NCBI GenBank assembly: GCA_020161265.1
Contig: JAIUOC010000002.1
Location: forward strand, 496,001-560,000
Origin: Chloroflexota bacterium
GTDB taxonomy: Bacteria; Chloroflexota; Chloroflexia; Chloroflexales; Herpetosiphonaceae
Length of the DNA stretch: 64,000 nt
Direction of reading: 5' to 3'
Part shown: piece after piece, positions 8,118 through 16,962 of the stretch
How positions within the stretch are numbered: position 1 is the stretch's first letter
Layout: every line of letters begins with the position of its first letter
Position numbers and translations under genes: made by a program
The notes under the pieces: model-generated
The model's database searches: none
Seen by the model: only the letters and a program-made list of their open reading frames with translations
Told to the model about the DNA's origin: nothing

Positions 8118-9611
8118 TTAATACAACTCAGCAAATTTGGTTTGTAAATATTTGACATACGGTGCGGCATCCATTGGGCGGCCTGTGGCGCGTTTAATCA
8201 ACTCATTGGGCAAGAATTTGCTGCCATGTTGATGGATATTTTCCCGCATCCAGCCTAGCAATGTGCCAAATTCACCCCGCCGCATTTCATCCCAAATTTC
8301 AGGATGTTTGGCGATCGCCGTATCGAACAATTGTACCGAAAGCACATTGCCGATGGTGTAGGTTGGGAAGTAGCCAAACATCATGCCCGACCAGTGAATA
8401 TCTTGCAAGACACCTTCGGCATCGTTGGGTGGCGTGATACCAAGGTAAGCTTGCATTTTGGCATTCCAAGCTTCTGGCAAATCGGCAACCTTGAGCGTGC
8501 CTTCAACCAGGGCAATTTCCAATTCCATGCGCAACAGAATATGCAAATTGTAGGTCAGTTCGTCAGCTTCAACCCGAATCAACGAGGGCTTAACCGCATT
8601 AACCGCGCGATAGAAGCTTTCCAGTTCGACCTTGGCTAATGGTTCAGGGAAGGTCGCCTGCAAATCGCTGTAGAAAAATTCCCAGAATGGCCGCGAACGC
8701 CCAACGATGTTTTCCCACATGCGCGATTGCGATTCGTGTACGCCCAACGATGTGCCCCGCCCAAGTGGCGTGCGATCAAGCTCAGGCTTGATATTTTGTT
8801 CATAGAGCGCATGGCCAGTTTCGTGCAGCGTGCCGAATAAGGCTGGTGAGAGCCAATTAGGATTAAAGCGCGTGGTAATCCGCACGTCGTTGCGGCCAAA
8901 GTTGCTGCAAAATGGATGGGTGCTGCGATCTTGGCGACCACGATTCCAATCGTAGCCATAGCGCACAGTCACCTTTTTGCCAAACGCTTCTTGCAAGGCT
9001 TCAGGATAATTACCATGCAACGGGGCATCGCGGCCATCGTCGCCCATGGCGGCAATTTTCAGCACCAACGGCACAGTGCCAGCTTTCAACTCTTCGAATA
9101 GGCCAATGGCTTGATTGGTGGTTAAACCACGTTCATAGCTGTTGAGCAAGGAATCGTATGGATGTTCCTCGTAGCCCAAAAATTCAGTTTGTTCGCGCAC
9201 CATCTCAACAATCGTTTCAAGATGGGGTTGAAATTGGCCAAAATCGGAGTTGGCGCGAGCATCTTCCCAAACTTTGCCCGCCAAAGCGCGTACCCGCGAT
9301 TGTTTGGCCACAAATTCGGCAGGCAATTTGCTCGAACGCTCGTAGTTGTAGCGCGTATGGCTGATCAAACGAGCATCATCAGAGTCGGGCGGCAAATCGG
9401 CAACATTGACTGCATCGAGCAATTTAAGCGTTTTTTCGCTAGTAAATAGCTCGTGCGAGATGCGGCTAATCGTGGCCAATTGTTCGGCACGAGTGCTGGC
9501 TCCGCCGCGTGGCATTTGGGTACGTTGATCCCATGACAATAGTCCAGCAGTATGGTTGAGATCGCGAATTGTCGCCAGATGGTCACGAAGTTGCTCAAGG
9601 GCTTGGCTCAT
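8118..9611 (-). CDS. M32-family metallocarboxypeptidase (carboxypeptidase Taq type)
   Basis: 497 residues, the usual length of M32 enzymes (~500). It should remove C-terminal residues from peptides, in the cytoplasm (no signal peptide). Motifs of the family in order: HPF (232-234), DVRITT (242-247), the zinc site HETGH (263-267), HESQSR (292-297, Glu293 being the third metal ligand) and IRVEADELTY near 352. Helical N-terminus with the family LSWDQRTQMP block. An AAGGA box lies ~12 nt upstream of ATG 9611, rather far. Single gene, sharing a terminator with tRNA-Lys. Confidence 0.95.
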   Translation of the reverse strand: MSQALEQLRDHLATIRDLNHTAGLLSWDQRTQMPRGGASTRAEQLATISRISHELFTSEKTLKLLDAVNVADLPPDSDDARLISHTRYNYERSSKLPAEFVAKQSRVRALAGKVWEDARANSDFGQFQPHLETIVEMVREQTEFLGYEEHPYDSLLNSYERGLTTNQAIGLFEELKAGTVPLVLKIAAMGDDGRDAPLHGNYPEALQEAFGKKVTVRYGYDWNRGRQDRSTHPFCSNFGRNDVRITTRFNPNWLSPALFGTLHETGHALYEQNIKPELDRTPLGRGTSLGVHESQSRMWENIVGRSRPFWEFFYSDLQATFPEPLAKVELESFYRAVNAVKPSLIRVEADELTYNLHILLRMELEIALVEGTLKVADLPEAWNAKMQAYLGITPPNDAEGVLQDIHWSGMMFGYFPTYTIGNVLSVQLFDTAIAKHPEIWDEMRRGEFGTLLGWMRENIHQHGSKFLPNELIKRATGRPMDAAPYVKYLQTKFAELY

Positions 9612-9737
9612 GGGTGCTTAATCCTTTTTAATTGAAGCAGCACAACCAAACTGATCATGCTGCTGACTACTCCTACTCCATTTTAGCATATGTTGATATG
9701 ATCATACGAGTTTCTTTTCAAAATCAAGCGGCCAGAT

Positions 9738-9904
9738 AGGTTTTGATCCACGAAGGGCACGAAATAAGGCTATGGGCTTTCGGCTTTTGATATCCCAACC
9801 TACTCCCGATAGCCCATAGCCTATACGCAGCTGCGTTAGAGCCTTGTGCCTGAAACCGACCACTCCTATGCTCTATGTTCTATGTTCTTTGCTCTATGTT
9901 CTAT
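9738..9904. repeat. Intergenic short-period repeat block
   Basis: Contains a CACGAAGGGCACGAAAT unit (9-nt period), a GGCTATG GGCTTTC GGCTTTT heptamer run (from about 9768) and a clear heptamer array CTATGTT CTATGTT CTTTGCT CTATGTT (9872-9899) that runs up to the stop codon of the lipoprotein gene. Nothing else is seen in the 292 bp between the two minus-strand genes. Confidence 0.65.
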
Positions 9905-11808
9905 TACTCGCGAATGCCCCAAAACTGCAACTGCCCACGATCAACCGAAACGATCAAGCGTTGATCGGGCGCAATAGTGGCATTTTTGGCACTGAACAAG
10001 GCTTGTCCATCATTAACACGATAGATAATTAGATTTGGTTCAGTTAGGTTATTGTCAAGTGCAGCAGATTGTAGCAGCAACAATTGGCTATCGGGGCTAA
10101 ATTGAATCGCTGGATACCAAGAGCGCGAATCAAACGCTTGACTGCTACTGTGGCACTGAATTGATTGGGTTACTTGTAGGCTTGCGCGATCAAGCACAAC
10201 TGCACAGATATTGCTTGACTCAGAGGGTTGGGTGGCGACGGCCAAGCTTTGACCATCAGCGCTAACGGCCAACGCCAAAGCTGCTTGATTGAGATCGATT
10301 GTTTGCAAAGTTGTGCCTGTGCTCAGCTCAAGCAAACTGACCTGACCTTGCTCAGTAACAAGTGCTAATTGATTTTGATTGGGTACAATCACCAAATCGA
10401 CCAAATAGACTGGATCAAGTTGGCGGGTATAGAGTGCTTGGCCAGCCTGCGAAACATGCAATTCAACCTGATTGCGATTGACCGATTCGACCACAATCTG
10501 TTGGTCGGCATCACCGATAATAAAATTGTAGCCAACATCATCGATGCCATAGAGTTGTTGCTGCCAAAGTTCACTCATTTCACTTAAATTCCACTGGCCT
10601 ACGCCAAGGTTAATCTGGTTGCTATCGCTGCTGAAGTCGGGTTTCGGATTCAAGCGATAGAAGATTGGGCGTGGTATTTCGTAGGCCAAGCTGGTTGGCT
10701 CAAGCTTGAGAATTTGCTGGCCACTGGCAATCGCCAATAATTGGCTATTAGGGCTAAACGTAGGTTGATAATAAACCGGAAACTTGAAGCTTTGGCTATG
10801 CCCATCGGAAAGCGTGACAACCGTCAGCGCTTGATCATCAAATAACAAAGCTTGACTGCTATCGGCGCTAAATCGCAAGTGCTTACTGCTATTGCCTGCA
10901 TAAATAACTTGTTGATCAGCCAATCGAATCAGGCTAACTTTACTGTCGTTTGGTACACCTTCAGGAATCGCAAAACGCGCCTCGATTTGACCATCAGGGC
11001 TGATAATCCGTGGGTTCGGCTGATCGTAATTGGTTGGTTGGGTATTCCAAGTGTAGTCAGTATCGTCAGTTGCTAGGCGTTCAATAAACTCGCCCGTTGT
11101 GGCGTTATAGCGCTCGATCGACCAGATACCTGCCAAGGCTGGATCGCTGCTTACTTCAATTAACGCTTCGATGATTGTATTGTCAGGGCTAACCCGAATC
11201 GCTTTGATCGCACTAGCGCTGCGCACAAAATAGGTTTGTTTTAGCAAGGGTAAGCTATAAACCCCAAAACCCAAGCTAGTTGCCACCACCACAAATTCGT
11301 TATTGGGGGCAAAATCACCGCTTTGTAGCGTGCCTAGGCCGATTGTTTGTAATAGCTCAATTTGTGGCAGCGATGCTTCGTTAATCGGTTGGCTACTACG
11401 GGCTGGCAAACTTGCTGGGAAGGCCAATAAGCCATGAGAATTAGGGTTGATTTGTTGAATCGGGATTGACGGCATTTGCATTAATTGCGGCAAGGGGTTA
11501 TTGGTTTGAACCGAGCTAGCAACTTCAGTTGCAACAAGGGTTGGTTCACTAGTGGCCGTTGCAATTAGCTCTTGGGTTGGGCTTGGCAAAGCCTGAGTTG
11601 GCGCAGTTGTCGCGCTTGGTTGGGCTTGGGTAGGGGCAAGCGTCGCCGAAGCTTGGGCTACTAAGCCTTGAACACTGCTACTGGCCGTAATGTTGGTCGC
11701 GGTTGGTGGCAGGCTTGGGGTTGGTTGGGCTGCTGGCGTGTTTTGGCAAGCACTGATGATCATGATTAAAAGACCAAAACTGAGCCGTTGGGCTGGTTGC
11801 TTGAACAT
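9904..11808 (-). CDS. Secreted lipoprotein with WD40/beta-propeller-like repeats, paralogue 1
   Basis: 634 residues. Lipoprotein signal ending LIMIISAC (lipid Cys 21), then ~100 residues rich in Pro, Thr, Ala and Ser (an extracellular linker), then repeated ~40-residue blades of the kind 'SPDGQ...I.LWD', e.g. ISPDGQIEARF, FSPNSQLLAIA, VSADGQSLAVA, FSPDSQLLLLQ and a closing GQLQFWGIRE. Beta-propellers of this type bind proteins or ligands; no catalytic residues are seen. It is a tandem paralogue of the next gene (same Cys position, same leader, same ending). AAAGGAGGAG lies just before ATG 11808. The ligand is unknown; location is the outer face of the membrane. Confidence 0.85.
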   Translation of the reverse strand: MFKQPAQRLSFGLLIMIISACQNTPAAQPTPSLPPTATNITASSSVQGLVAQASATLAPTQAQPSATTAPTQALPSPTQELIATATSEPTLVATEVASSVQTNNPLPQLMQMPSIPIQQINPNSHGLLAFPASLPARSSQPINEASLPQIELLQTIGLGTLQSGDFAPNNEFVVVATSLGFGVYSLPLLKQTYFVRSASAIKAIRVSPDNTIIEALIEVSSDPALAGIWSIERYNATTGEFIERLATDDTDYTWNTQPTNYDQPNPRIISPDGQIEARFAIPEGVPNDSKVSLIRLADQQVIYAGNSSKHLRFSADSSQALLFDDQALTVVTLSDGHSQSFKFPVYYQPTFSPNSQLLAIASGQQILKLEPTSLAYEIPRPIFYRLNPKPDFSSDSNQINLGVGQWNLSEMSELWQQQLYGIDDVGYNFIIGDADQQIVVESVNRNQVELHVSQAGQALYTRQLDPVYLVDLVIVPNQNQLALVTEQGQVSLLELSTGTTLQTIDLNQAALALAVSADGQSLAVATQPSESSNICAVVLDRASLQVTQSIQCHSSSQAFDSRSWYPAIQFSPDSQLLLLQSAALDNNLTEPNLIIYRVNDGQALFSAKNATIAPDQRLIVSVDRGQLQFWGIRE

Positions 11809-11851
11809 AACTCCTCCTTTGCTGAATGGATCTATCATCTAAGAAGGAGCT
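11809..11851 (-). promoter_or_regulatory. Leader hairpin over the ribosome site, lipoprotein paralogue 1
   Basis: The + strand segments 11809-11825 and 11835-11851 are an imperfect inverted repeat (about 13 of 17 positions). In the mRNA, GCTCCTTCTTAGATGA can pair with the AAAGGAGGAGTT ribosome-binding site, hiding it. A candidate -10 (TACTAT on the minus strand, 11862-11867) would start the RNA just before the hairpin. The better-matched copy is upstream of paralogue 2. Confidence 0.5.
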
Positions 11852-11901
11852 ATGTCAGACCATAGTACGAATCTGATAGAATACTTATGCCTAACTGAAA
11901 T

Positions 11902-13827
11902 CTACGGTTTCAGACCCCATAATTGTAATTGACCACCCTCGATTGATAGATAAAGCTGATTATCGGGTGCGAGCATGCCTTGTTTAATTGCATATTTTGG
12001 CATACCATCGCTCATTTGATACACAATCGCAGTATTTGTTCTTGAATCAATCGGGATGATCATTAAATCAGCAGTATCGATGACTTGAATAGCTACTTTC
12101 TTTCTATATGCCTTATAGTCTAAATTATTGTAAGTAAGCGCAAATTGCTGATCAATCGCCCCAAATGTCCGAATAATACTTAAATCATTGCGATTGAGCA
12201 ATGCTGCAATAATCTCCTGAGGATTTTCTTCGAAACTTACAACAATTTGATCGCCATTACTGCCAAAGGATAATTCTTGAAGTGCATATGGAAATATTTT
12301 GGATTGAACAAATGATTTCCTTGCTAGATCATAGAAATGTAATTCATTATTATTGAGAATAAAACCAATTTGCTCACCATCAGGACTAAAATAGGCATCA
12401 TTCAAGGTGTCGGTAACTGTAAAGCTATTATAGAGCTGCTCGGCTTTAAAAAGCTTTAGCTCAATTGGTTCATTATTTCTAGCAAATCTTTTTTCGCTGG
12501 TTAATAGCCACTCGCTATCACCATGAACGATCGCCATCCCCAAAGCTGCATCCCCGAAAAATGGTAGCCGCTGTTGGCGAATCAAGGCTGGCTCTTGGTT
12601 TACCGACCAAATATTTTCGCCATTGCTGAGCATTTGGCCATCAGGGCTGAAGGTTGGGCGCGTATAGGTACGATACATCGTATCAATTGGTTTATTTGGA
12701 AAGGTTTTGAAAAGTCGGGATTGATTTAAATCGAGCAATTGAAATCCATCACTGGTGGCGTATAGGCTGCTGTCGGGGCTGAAATTGCCATAGCTGTAGG
12801 CTGGAATCACTAGCTGTTGCACGGAGCCTGAATTCAAATCGAGTAATTGAATCGATTGCTCAAAAAATACCGCAGCATAGGCACTATCGGGGCTAAATCG
12901 CAGATATAACGATTGTTCATCAGTATAAATCGTGGTCTGATCGATCACGCGCTCGATTGCAACCCCTAAACCAAGCGCTAGGCCTGGTGGTGGCTCAAGA
13001 TGGGCAAAAAACGCTTGATTCGGGCTGTAAGCACCATAGCCGCCACGCTGCGTTGGAATTGATTGGTTTCCAATGAATGGCTCGCTTGAGTCCCATTGGT
13101 TCAGATCAACCATTTGCTCAGTTTGATCGATAAAAGCCCCAGTTTGGCTTGCGTAACGCCGAATTGTGGCCTTAACTGGCGATGGATTGATTAAATCGGG
13201 ATTGACTAATAGATTAATCGTTGCACTATCATCACTAATGCTAAGGTTATAGATTGTGGCTGGCACTTGCGCAACATAGCGTTGCTGCAAACTTGGCAAA
13301 TCATACACAACTAAATTAATCGGCGTTGCAACCGCCATAAATTGATTATTCGGAGCAATCGCGAGATCAATCACCTCGCCCAGCCCAATTTTTTGCAAAA
13401 GGCTTAGGCTAGGCAAGGTTTGCAAATTGATCGTTCCTGCGCTGCGTTCGGGCAATAATGCGGGATTAGCATAGGTCGTTTGATCATTCAAACTAAAGTT
13501 TAGTGGCGGATCAAGCGTCGTTTGCATAAATTCTGGCAGTGGTTCGCTGATCAAAATTGGATCGGGTAATGGTTCAATGCTAGGTTCAAATGGCGTTGGG
13601 TTTGGTGCGATGGTTGGCTCAGTCGTTGGCGTTACCAAAACTTGAGCAGCTTCGGTTGGCATTTCTGGCTCGTTGGTTGGAACCAGCGATGGCGTTGCTG
13701 AATTCTGAGCAAACTGGGTTGGGCTTGTTTGGGCTGTAGCTGTTGGTTGATTTTGGCTTGGTTGACATGCGCTCAATCCAAGCACGAATGTGCCACAAAG
13801 CGCTAATCGAACAAGGTTTTTAAACAT
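11902..13827 (-). CDS. Secreted lipoprotein with WD40/beta-propeller-like repeats, paralogue 2
   Basis: 641 residues, paralogue of the preceding lipoprotein: signal ending VLGLSAC (Cys 21), a ~90-residue Pro/Thr/Glu-rich linker, then blades such as YSPNQAFFAHL, FSPDSAYAAVF, FSPDGQMLSNG, FSPDGEQIGFI, ending GQLQLWGLKP. Both share SLLQKIGLGE/ELLQTIGLGT and APNNQFMAVAT/APNNEFVVVAT at the start of the propeller, so a tandem duplication is likely. The coding sequence is more AT-rich in places than its neighbour. Function unknown; surface-exposed propeller. Confidence 0.85.
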   Translation of the reverse strand: MFKNLVRLALCGTFVLGLSACQPSQNQPTATAQTSPTQFAQNSATPSLVPTNEPEMPTEAAQVLVTPTTEPTIAPNPTPFEPSIEPLPDPILISEPLPEFMQTTLDPPLNFSLNDQTTYANPALLPERSAGTINLQTLPSLSLLQKIGLGEVIDLAIAPNNQFMAVATPINLVVYDLPSLQQRYVAQVPATIYNLSISDDSATINLLVNPDLINPSPVKATIRRYASQTGAFIDQTEQMVDLNQWDSSEPFIGNQSIPTQRGGYGAYSPNQAFFAHLEPPPGLALGLGVAIERVIDQTTIYTDEQSLYLRFSPDSAYAAVFFEQSIQLLDLNSGSVQQLVIPAYSYGNFSPDSSLYATSDGFQLLDLNQSRLFKTFPNKPIDTMYRTYTRPTFSPDGQMLSNGENIWSVNQEPALIRQQRLPFFGDAALGMAIVHGDSEWLLTSEKRFARNNEPIELKLFKAEQLYNSFTVTDTLNDAYFSPDGEQIGFILNNNELHFYDLARKSFVQSKIFPYALQELSFGSNGDQIVVSFEENPQEIIAALLNRNDLSIIRTFGAIDQQFALTYNNLDYKAYRKKVAIQVIDTADLMIIPIDSRTNTAIVYQMSDGMPKYAIKQGMLAPDNQLYLSIEGGQLQLWGLKP

Positions 13828-13870
13828 AACTCCTCCTTAGATGCGTAGGTTTATCATCTAAGAAGGAGTT
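13828..13870 (-). promoter_or_regulatory. Perfect 16-bp leader hairpin over the ribosome site, lipoprotein paralogue 2
   Basis: + strand 13828-13843 and 13855-13870 form a 16-bp inverted repeat; in RNA all 16 pairs form, one of them G-U, with an 11-nt loop. The 3' arm is the ribosome site itself (AAGGAGGAGTT directly before ATG 13827). A conserved -10 (TATGAT on the minus strand, 13881-13886) would start the RNA about at the foot of the hairpin, so the hairpin is nearly the whole leader. It could be a translational switch. Confidence 0.6.
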
Positions 13871-13920
13871 GTTACAAAACATCATACGAGGCTGATAGTT
13901 GGCTTATAACTGGATGAACG

Positions 13921-15198
13921 TTAATCGGCCTGTTCACTCAATAAACGTACTTCAGCAGGTTTGTTGGCCAGCGCGAACAGCGTATCGCCAGCATAGACCA
14001 CATACACATATTCGTTATTGCGATAGCTCCAACGCCGTTGGCCCGACAATGGTGCGCCAAGATTAGCTTCTAGTGCTTTTTTGATAAATGGCAACTTGGC
14101 ATCGAAGCTCGTATTGATACGGCTATACATGGCTCGATTGATCGTTTCGCGTAGGGCGGCATCGGCGGCTGAGGCATTTTGGGCCGCCACAATTGCACTA
14201 AGTTGTTTGACCACCGACCAATTGGTTGTGCCTGTAGCGGCAATTGGTGTATACAGCGCATCAAGCGAGAAAATTTGGGCCGCATAGGCTGCGCCATCGC
14301 CAGCCTGCAAACGGCTGCTATTGCCCAACGGCACACCCACTAGCTTACGTGGCGGTCGGCTAATAAATTGATAAAAGGCTTGATCCGGTCGATAATCCAC
14401 ACCCAACGCACCATAGGTAAATTGCATCAGGGCATTGTAAACATCCTGATCGGTCAAATCGTTGGCACGCAGCACAATATCCCATTGATTGTAAGGGCTA
14501 ATCACAACATCGCGGCCATAGACTTCGCCGGTGTAGCGCACGCCTTTTACGCTAAAATCCATGCCAACCCGAATCGGCGAGCCAAGTTTGTTTTTCAAGG
14601 CATATTGATGAAACATCCAATCAGGTCGATATTCACCCTTAGCCAGTTTATAAACCTCGTTGCGCAGTTGTGCGCCGAGGGTATTGGGACGTGGGCCAAC
14701 GCTTGGGCTGCTTTCATCAAGCAATTTCAAGGTATATTCAACACTATAGCCCCGTGGATCGTCTTTATAGCCAGGCGCAACCGTGCTATGCGCAAAGAAG
14801 TAGTCACGATTGATTGGAATCGCATAGGTATCACGAAAATAGCGAATTAACTCGACGAGTGATTTGGTTTGAGCCGTAGTGATCGGCGTACCATCATTTG
14901 GCCCCTCAACCTCGACCCCGATCGCATATACATTGATTTCGCCGCCGCTATAGCCACGTGCCCAACTGCGCACCCCGGCATGCCAAGCAATATAGGCTTT
15001 TTCATTAACGTAGTGATAGGTTTTACCATCACGCGCAATCAGATAGTTATAACTTGAGCGAACTTCTGGCCGCAGGTTCCATTCGAGTGAGCCATAGCCC
15101 GCTGTTTCGTGCAAAATCACAAATTCGGGCTTGAAGCTCGTGGTATTACGGGCGGTTTTGTTGGGGGTTTTGTTGAGATACGAGGTATCAAACTGCAT
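13921..15198 (-). CDS. N-acetylmuramoyl-L-alanine amidase (Amidase_2 family)
   Basis: 425 residues. The first ~165 are an Amidase_2/PGRP domain: FVILHETAGYG (zinc His), SYNYLIARDGKTYHYV, AYIAWHAGVRSW, the YAIGVEVEGPN core strand and FFAHSTVAPGYKDDPRG (second zinc His and Asp). It cleaves the bond between N-acetylmuramic acid and L-alanine of peptidoglycan. The remaining ~250 residues contain two similar stretches (YRPDWMFHQYALKNKLGSP and YRPDQAFYQFISRPPRKLVG) and a short C-terminal module (YRNNEYVYVVYAGDTLFAL) that may bind wall. No clear signal peptide from the chosen start (AAGGAG before ATG 15198), odd for a wall enzyme. It may attack prey walls or recycle its own. Confidence 0.85.
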   Translation of the reverse strand: MQFDTSYLNKTPNKTARNTTSFKPEFVILHETAGYGSLEWNLRPEVRSSYNYLIARDGKTYHYVNEKAYIAWHAGVRSWARGYSGGEINVYAIGVEVEGPNDGTPITTAQTKSLVELIRYFRDTYAIPINRDYFFAHSTVAPGYKDDPRGYSVEYTLKLLDESSPSVGPRPNTLGAQLRNEVYKLAKGEYRPDWMFHQYALKNKLGSPIRVGMDFSVKGVRYTGEVYGRDVVISPYNQWDIVLRANDLTDQDVYNALMQFTYGALGVDYRPDQAFYQFISRPPRKLVGVPLGNSSRLQAGDGAAYAAQIFSLDALYTPIAATGTTNWSVVKQLSAIVAAQNASAADAALRETINRAMYSRINTSFDAKLPFIKKALEANLGAPLSGQRRWSYRNNEYVYVVYAGDTLFALANKPAEVRLLSEQAD

Positions 15199-15282
15199 AC
15201 AGGCTCCTTGCATGATGCCAATCATTGCATCATTACTACCGCTCCTAATAATCTCGTTGTTAATGTACTACAAAATGGATAA

Positions 15283-15384
15283 GAACATAGAGCAAAGAAC
15301 ATAGGGGATTGTAATTTTAACCACGAAGAACACGAAGAGCACGAAGCATAATTTTTTATGCTCTATGCTCTATGTTCTATGTTC
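15283..15384. repeat. Composite repeat: facing heptamer arrays around a 9-nt-period array
   Basis: Left arm GAACATA GAGCAAA GAACATA (15283-15303), centre CACGAAGAA CACGAAGAG CACGAAGC (15322-15347), right arm TATGCTC TATGCTC TATGTTC TATGTTC (15357-15384). The arms are inverted copies of one another's unit (GAACATA / TATGTTC). It fills most of the 198-bp gap between the amidase and phosphatase genes. Confidence 0.7.
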
Positions 15385-15396
15385 TCATTCCCCGAT

Positions 15397-16962
15397 CTAC
15401 ACAAACTTCACGGCCAACATGGTAATATCGTCGTGCTGCTCGGTATGGTTGGCAAAGTCTTGCACATCGTTGAGCACAGCATCGAGCAAGGCCTGAGCAT
15501 GAATATCGGCTGGCAATGAGCGCACTAAATCTTCCAAACGCTCGAAGCCATACATCTCGTCGCTGCTATTCATGGCCTCAACAATCCCATCAGTGAAAAA
15601 CAATAGCATATCGCCATGGTTACACTGAATTGGGCTATCTTCATATTGAATTAATGGTGTGATGCCAAGCGGCAACGATTGGCCGCGCCCAGTCAAATAT
15701 TCGGGAAATTCGGGCTGATTGCGGCTGCTATGAATGAGAAATGGATAAACTTGTCCAGCATTGGCCCAAACCAAGGTGCGAGCTAAGGCATCGATGCGGG
15801 CATAACTGACCGCCGCAAACATACTACGAGGAATATTCTGTACCAAACTGGTGTTGGTTTGATCAAGAATCATGGCCGGGGTGGCTTGGGTGCCCGCCAA
15901 GGCGCGAAGGGTACTGTAGGTTGCGACCATCACTAAGGCAGCAGGCACGCTCTTGCCCGAAACATCGCCAATCATCAGATCAACGGTGTTGCTGCCTTGA
16001 GCGATCACGCCATAGAAATCGCCTGAGGTTTCGCGTTGCGGCAAACAAATCGCAGCTACTTCAAGCCCCGCCACGCTTGGCAGGCGTTTCGGCAACAGCG
16101 CTTGTTGTACATTTCGCGCAATTTGCAGTTCGCCCAGCATTCGTTCGCGTTCACTCTGCTCAGTATAAAGCTTGGCAATGCGCTGCGACATGAGATTAAA
16201 GGTGCGGGTCAGGTCGGTTAATTCATCGGTAACTCGTTGATCATCGGGCAGGGTATGACCCAAATGGCCGTCGGCGAGTTGTAACGCACCATGTTTCAAA
16301 CGCTGAAGTGGCCGATTGACCACAAAAACTGTCGCCAGCCAAGCACAAGCAATCGCCACCAAACTGCCACCAATAATCAATGGCAACAGTTGGTTAATCA
16401 ACGATTGCTGGGTCAGATCACGCGCCTCAACCGAAAGCGAAGCCTCAACAATCGCAATCACATAGGGCTGACCTTGGGCATCGTTAACCACAATTGGCGC
16501 AACCAAGCCATAGTACGAGCCAAATTCATCGGCATAGCGCACGGCATGGCGCTGGCCATCCTCAAAGGCGGCCCAGTGCTCAGGCGTATCGTAGAAGAAG
16601 GGATAGTTGATGCCAGTATTATCAACATCGACCCAATAATACAAACGATGGGTTTTGATATCGCGGCGTAAAATGCCAATAAAGCCCACGTTAGCCGCAG
16701 TTTGGGCTTGGGCCAATTGCTTTTGTAGTGTGGTATAGGCTTCGGTATACAAATCAGCTGGTGCATCAATTTGGCTCAACAGGGCTGGATCAAGCTCACG
16801 GGCAATCAATTCAACGACTCGTGCCAAACGTGTATCCATCTCGCGTTGCCAGCGCTGGTTAGTTTCCCGATAAAAACTCAGGCCAGCAAAGACTAGTGTC
16901 GCAATAATGATCACTTGGAGCGGCAACAACACTTTGATAATCAGTGGAATACGCAGTTTCAT
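15397..16962 (-). CDS. Membrane sensor with HAMP and SpoIIE-type PP2C phosphatase domain
   Basis: 521 residues. TM1 at about 8-28, an extracytoplasmic sensor region (30-185), TM2 (about 190-213), HAMP (RPLQRLKHGALQLADGHLGH), then a short coiled segment (SERERMLGELQIARNVQQAL) and the phosphatase: QRETSGDFYG, IGDVSGKSVPAAL, FFTDGIVEAMN, HDDITMLAVKF with the metal-binding Asps. SpoIIE/RsbU enzymes dephosphorylate STAS anti-sigma antagonists; an RsbR-like STAS gene is at 20.1 kb. The ATG overlaps the stop of the NHL lipoprotein gene by four bases, so it is last in the malQ operon. Confidence 0.9.
   Translation of the reverse strand: MKLRIPLIIKVLLPLQVIIIATLVFAGLSFYRETNQRWQREMDTRLARVVELIARELDPALLSQIDAPADLYTEAYTTLQKQLAQAQTAANVGFIGILRRDIKTHRLYYWVDVDNTGINYPFFYDTPEHWAAFEDGQRHAVRYADEFGSYYGLVAPIVVNDAQGQPYVIAIVEASLSVEARDLTQQSLINQLLPLIIGGSLVAIACAWLATVFVVNRPLQRLKHGALQLADGHLGHTLPDDQRVTDELTDLTRTFNLMSQRIAKLYTEQSERERMLGELQIARNVQQALLPKRLPSVAGLEVAAICLPQRETSGDFYGVIAQGSNTVDLMIGDVSGKSVPAALVMVATYSTLRALAGTQATPAMILDQTNTSLVQNIPRSMFAAVSYARIDALARTLVWANAGQVYPFLIHSSRNQPEFPEYLTGRGQSLPLGITPLIQYEDSPIQCNHGDMLLFFTDGIVEAMNSSDEMYGFERLEDLVRSLPADIHAQALLDAVLNDVQDFANHTEQHDDITMLAVKFV

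Noticed and set aside
7889-8155. 88-residue frame covering tRNA-Lys
   Set aside because: Overlaps a complete tRNA gene and its terminator; not coding.
14368-14850. 160-residue frame opposite the amidase gene
   Set aside because: Antisense shadow of a gene with clear amidase motifs.
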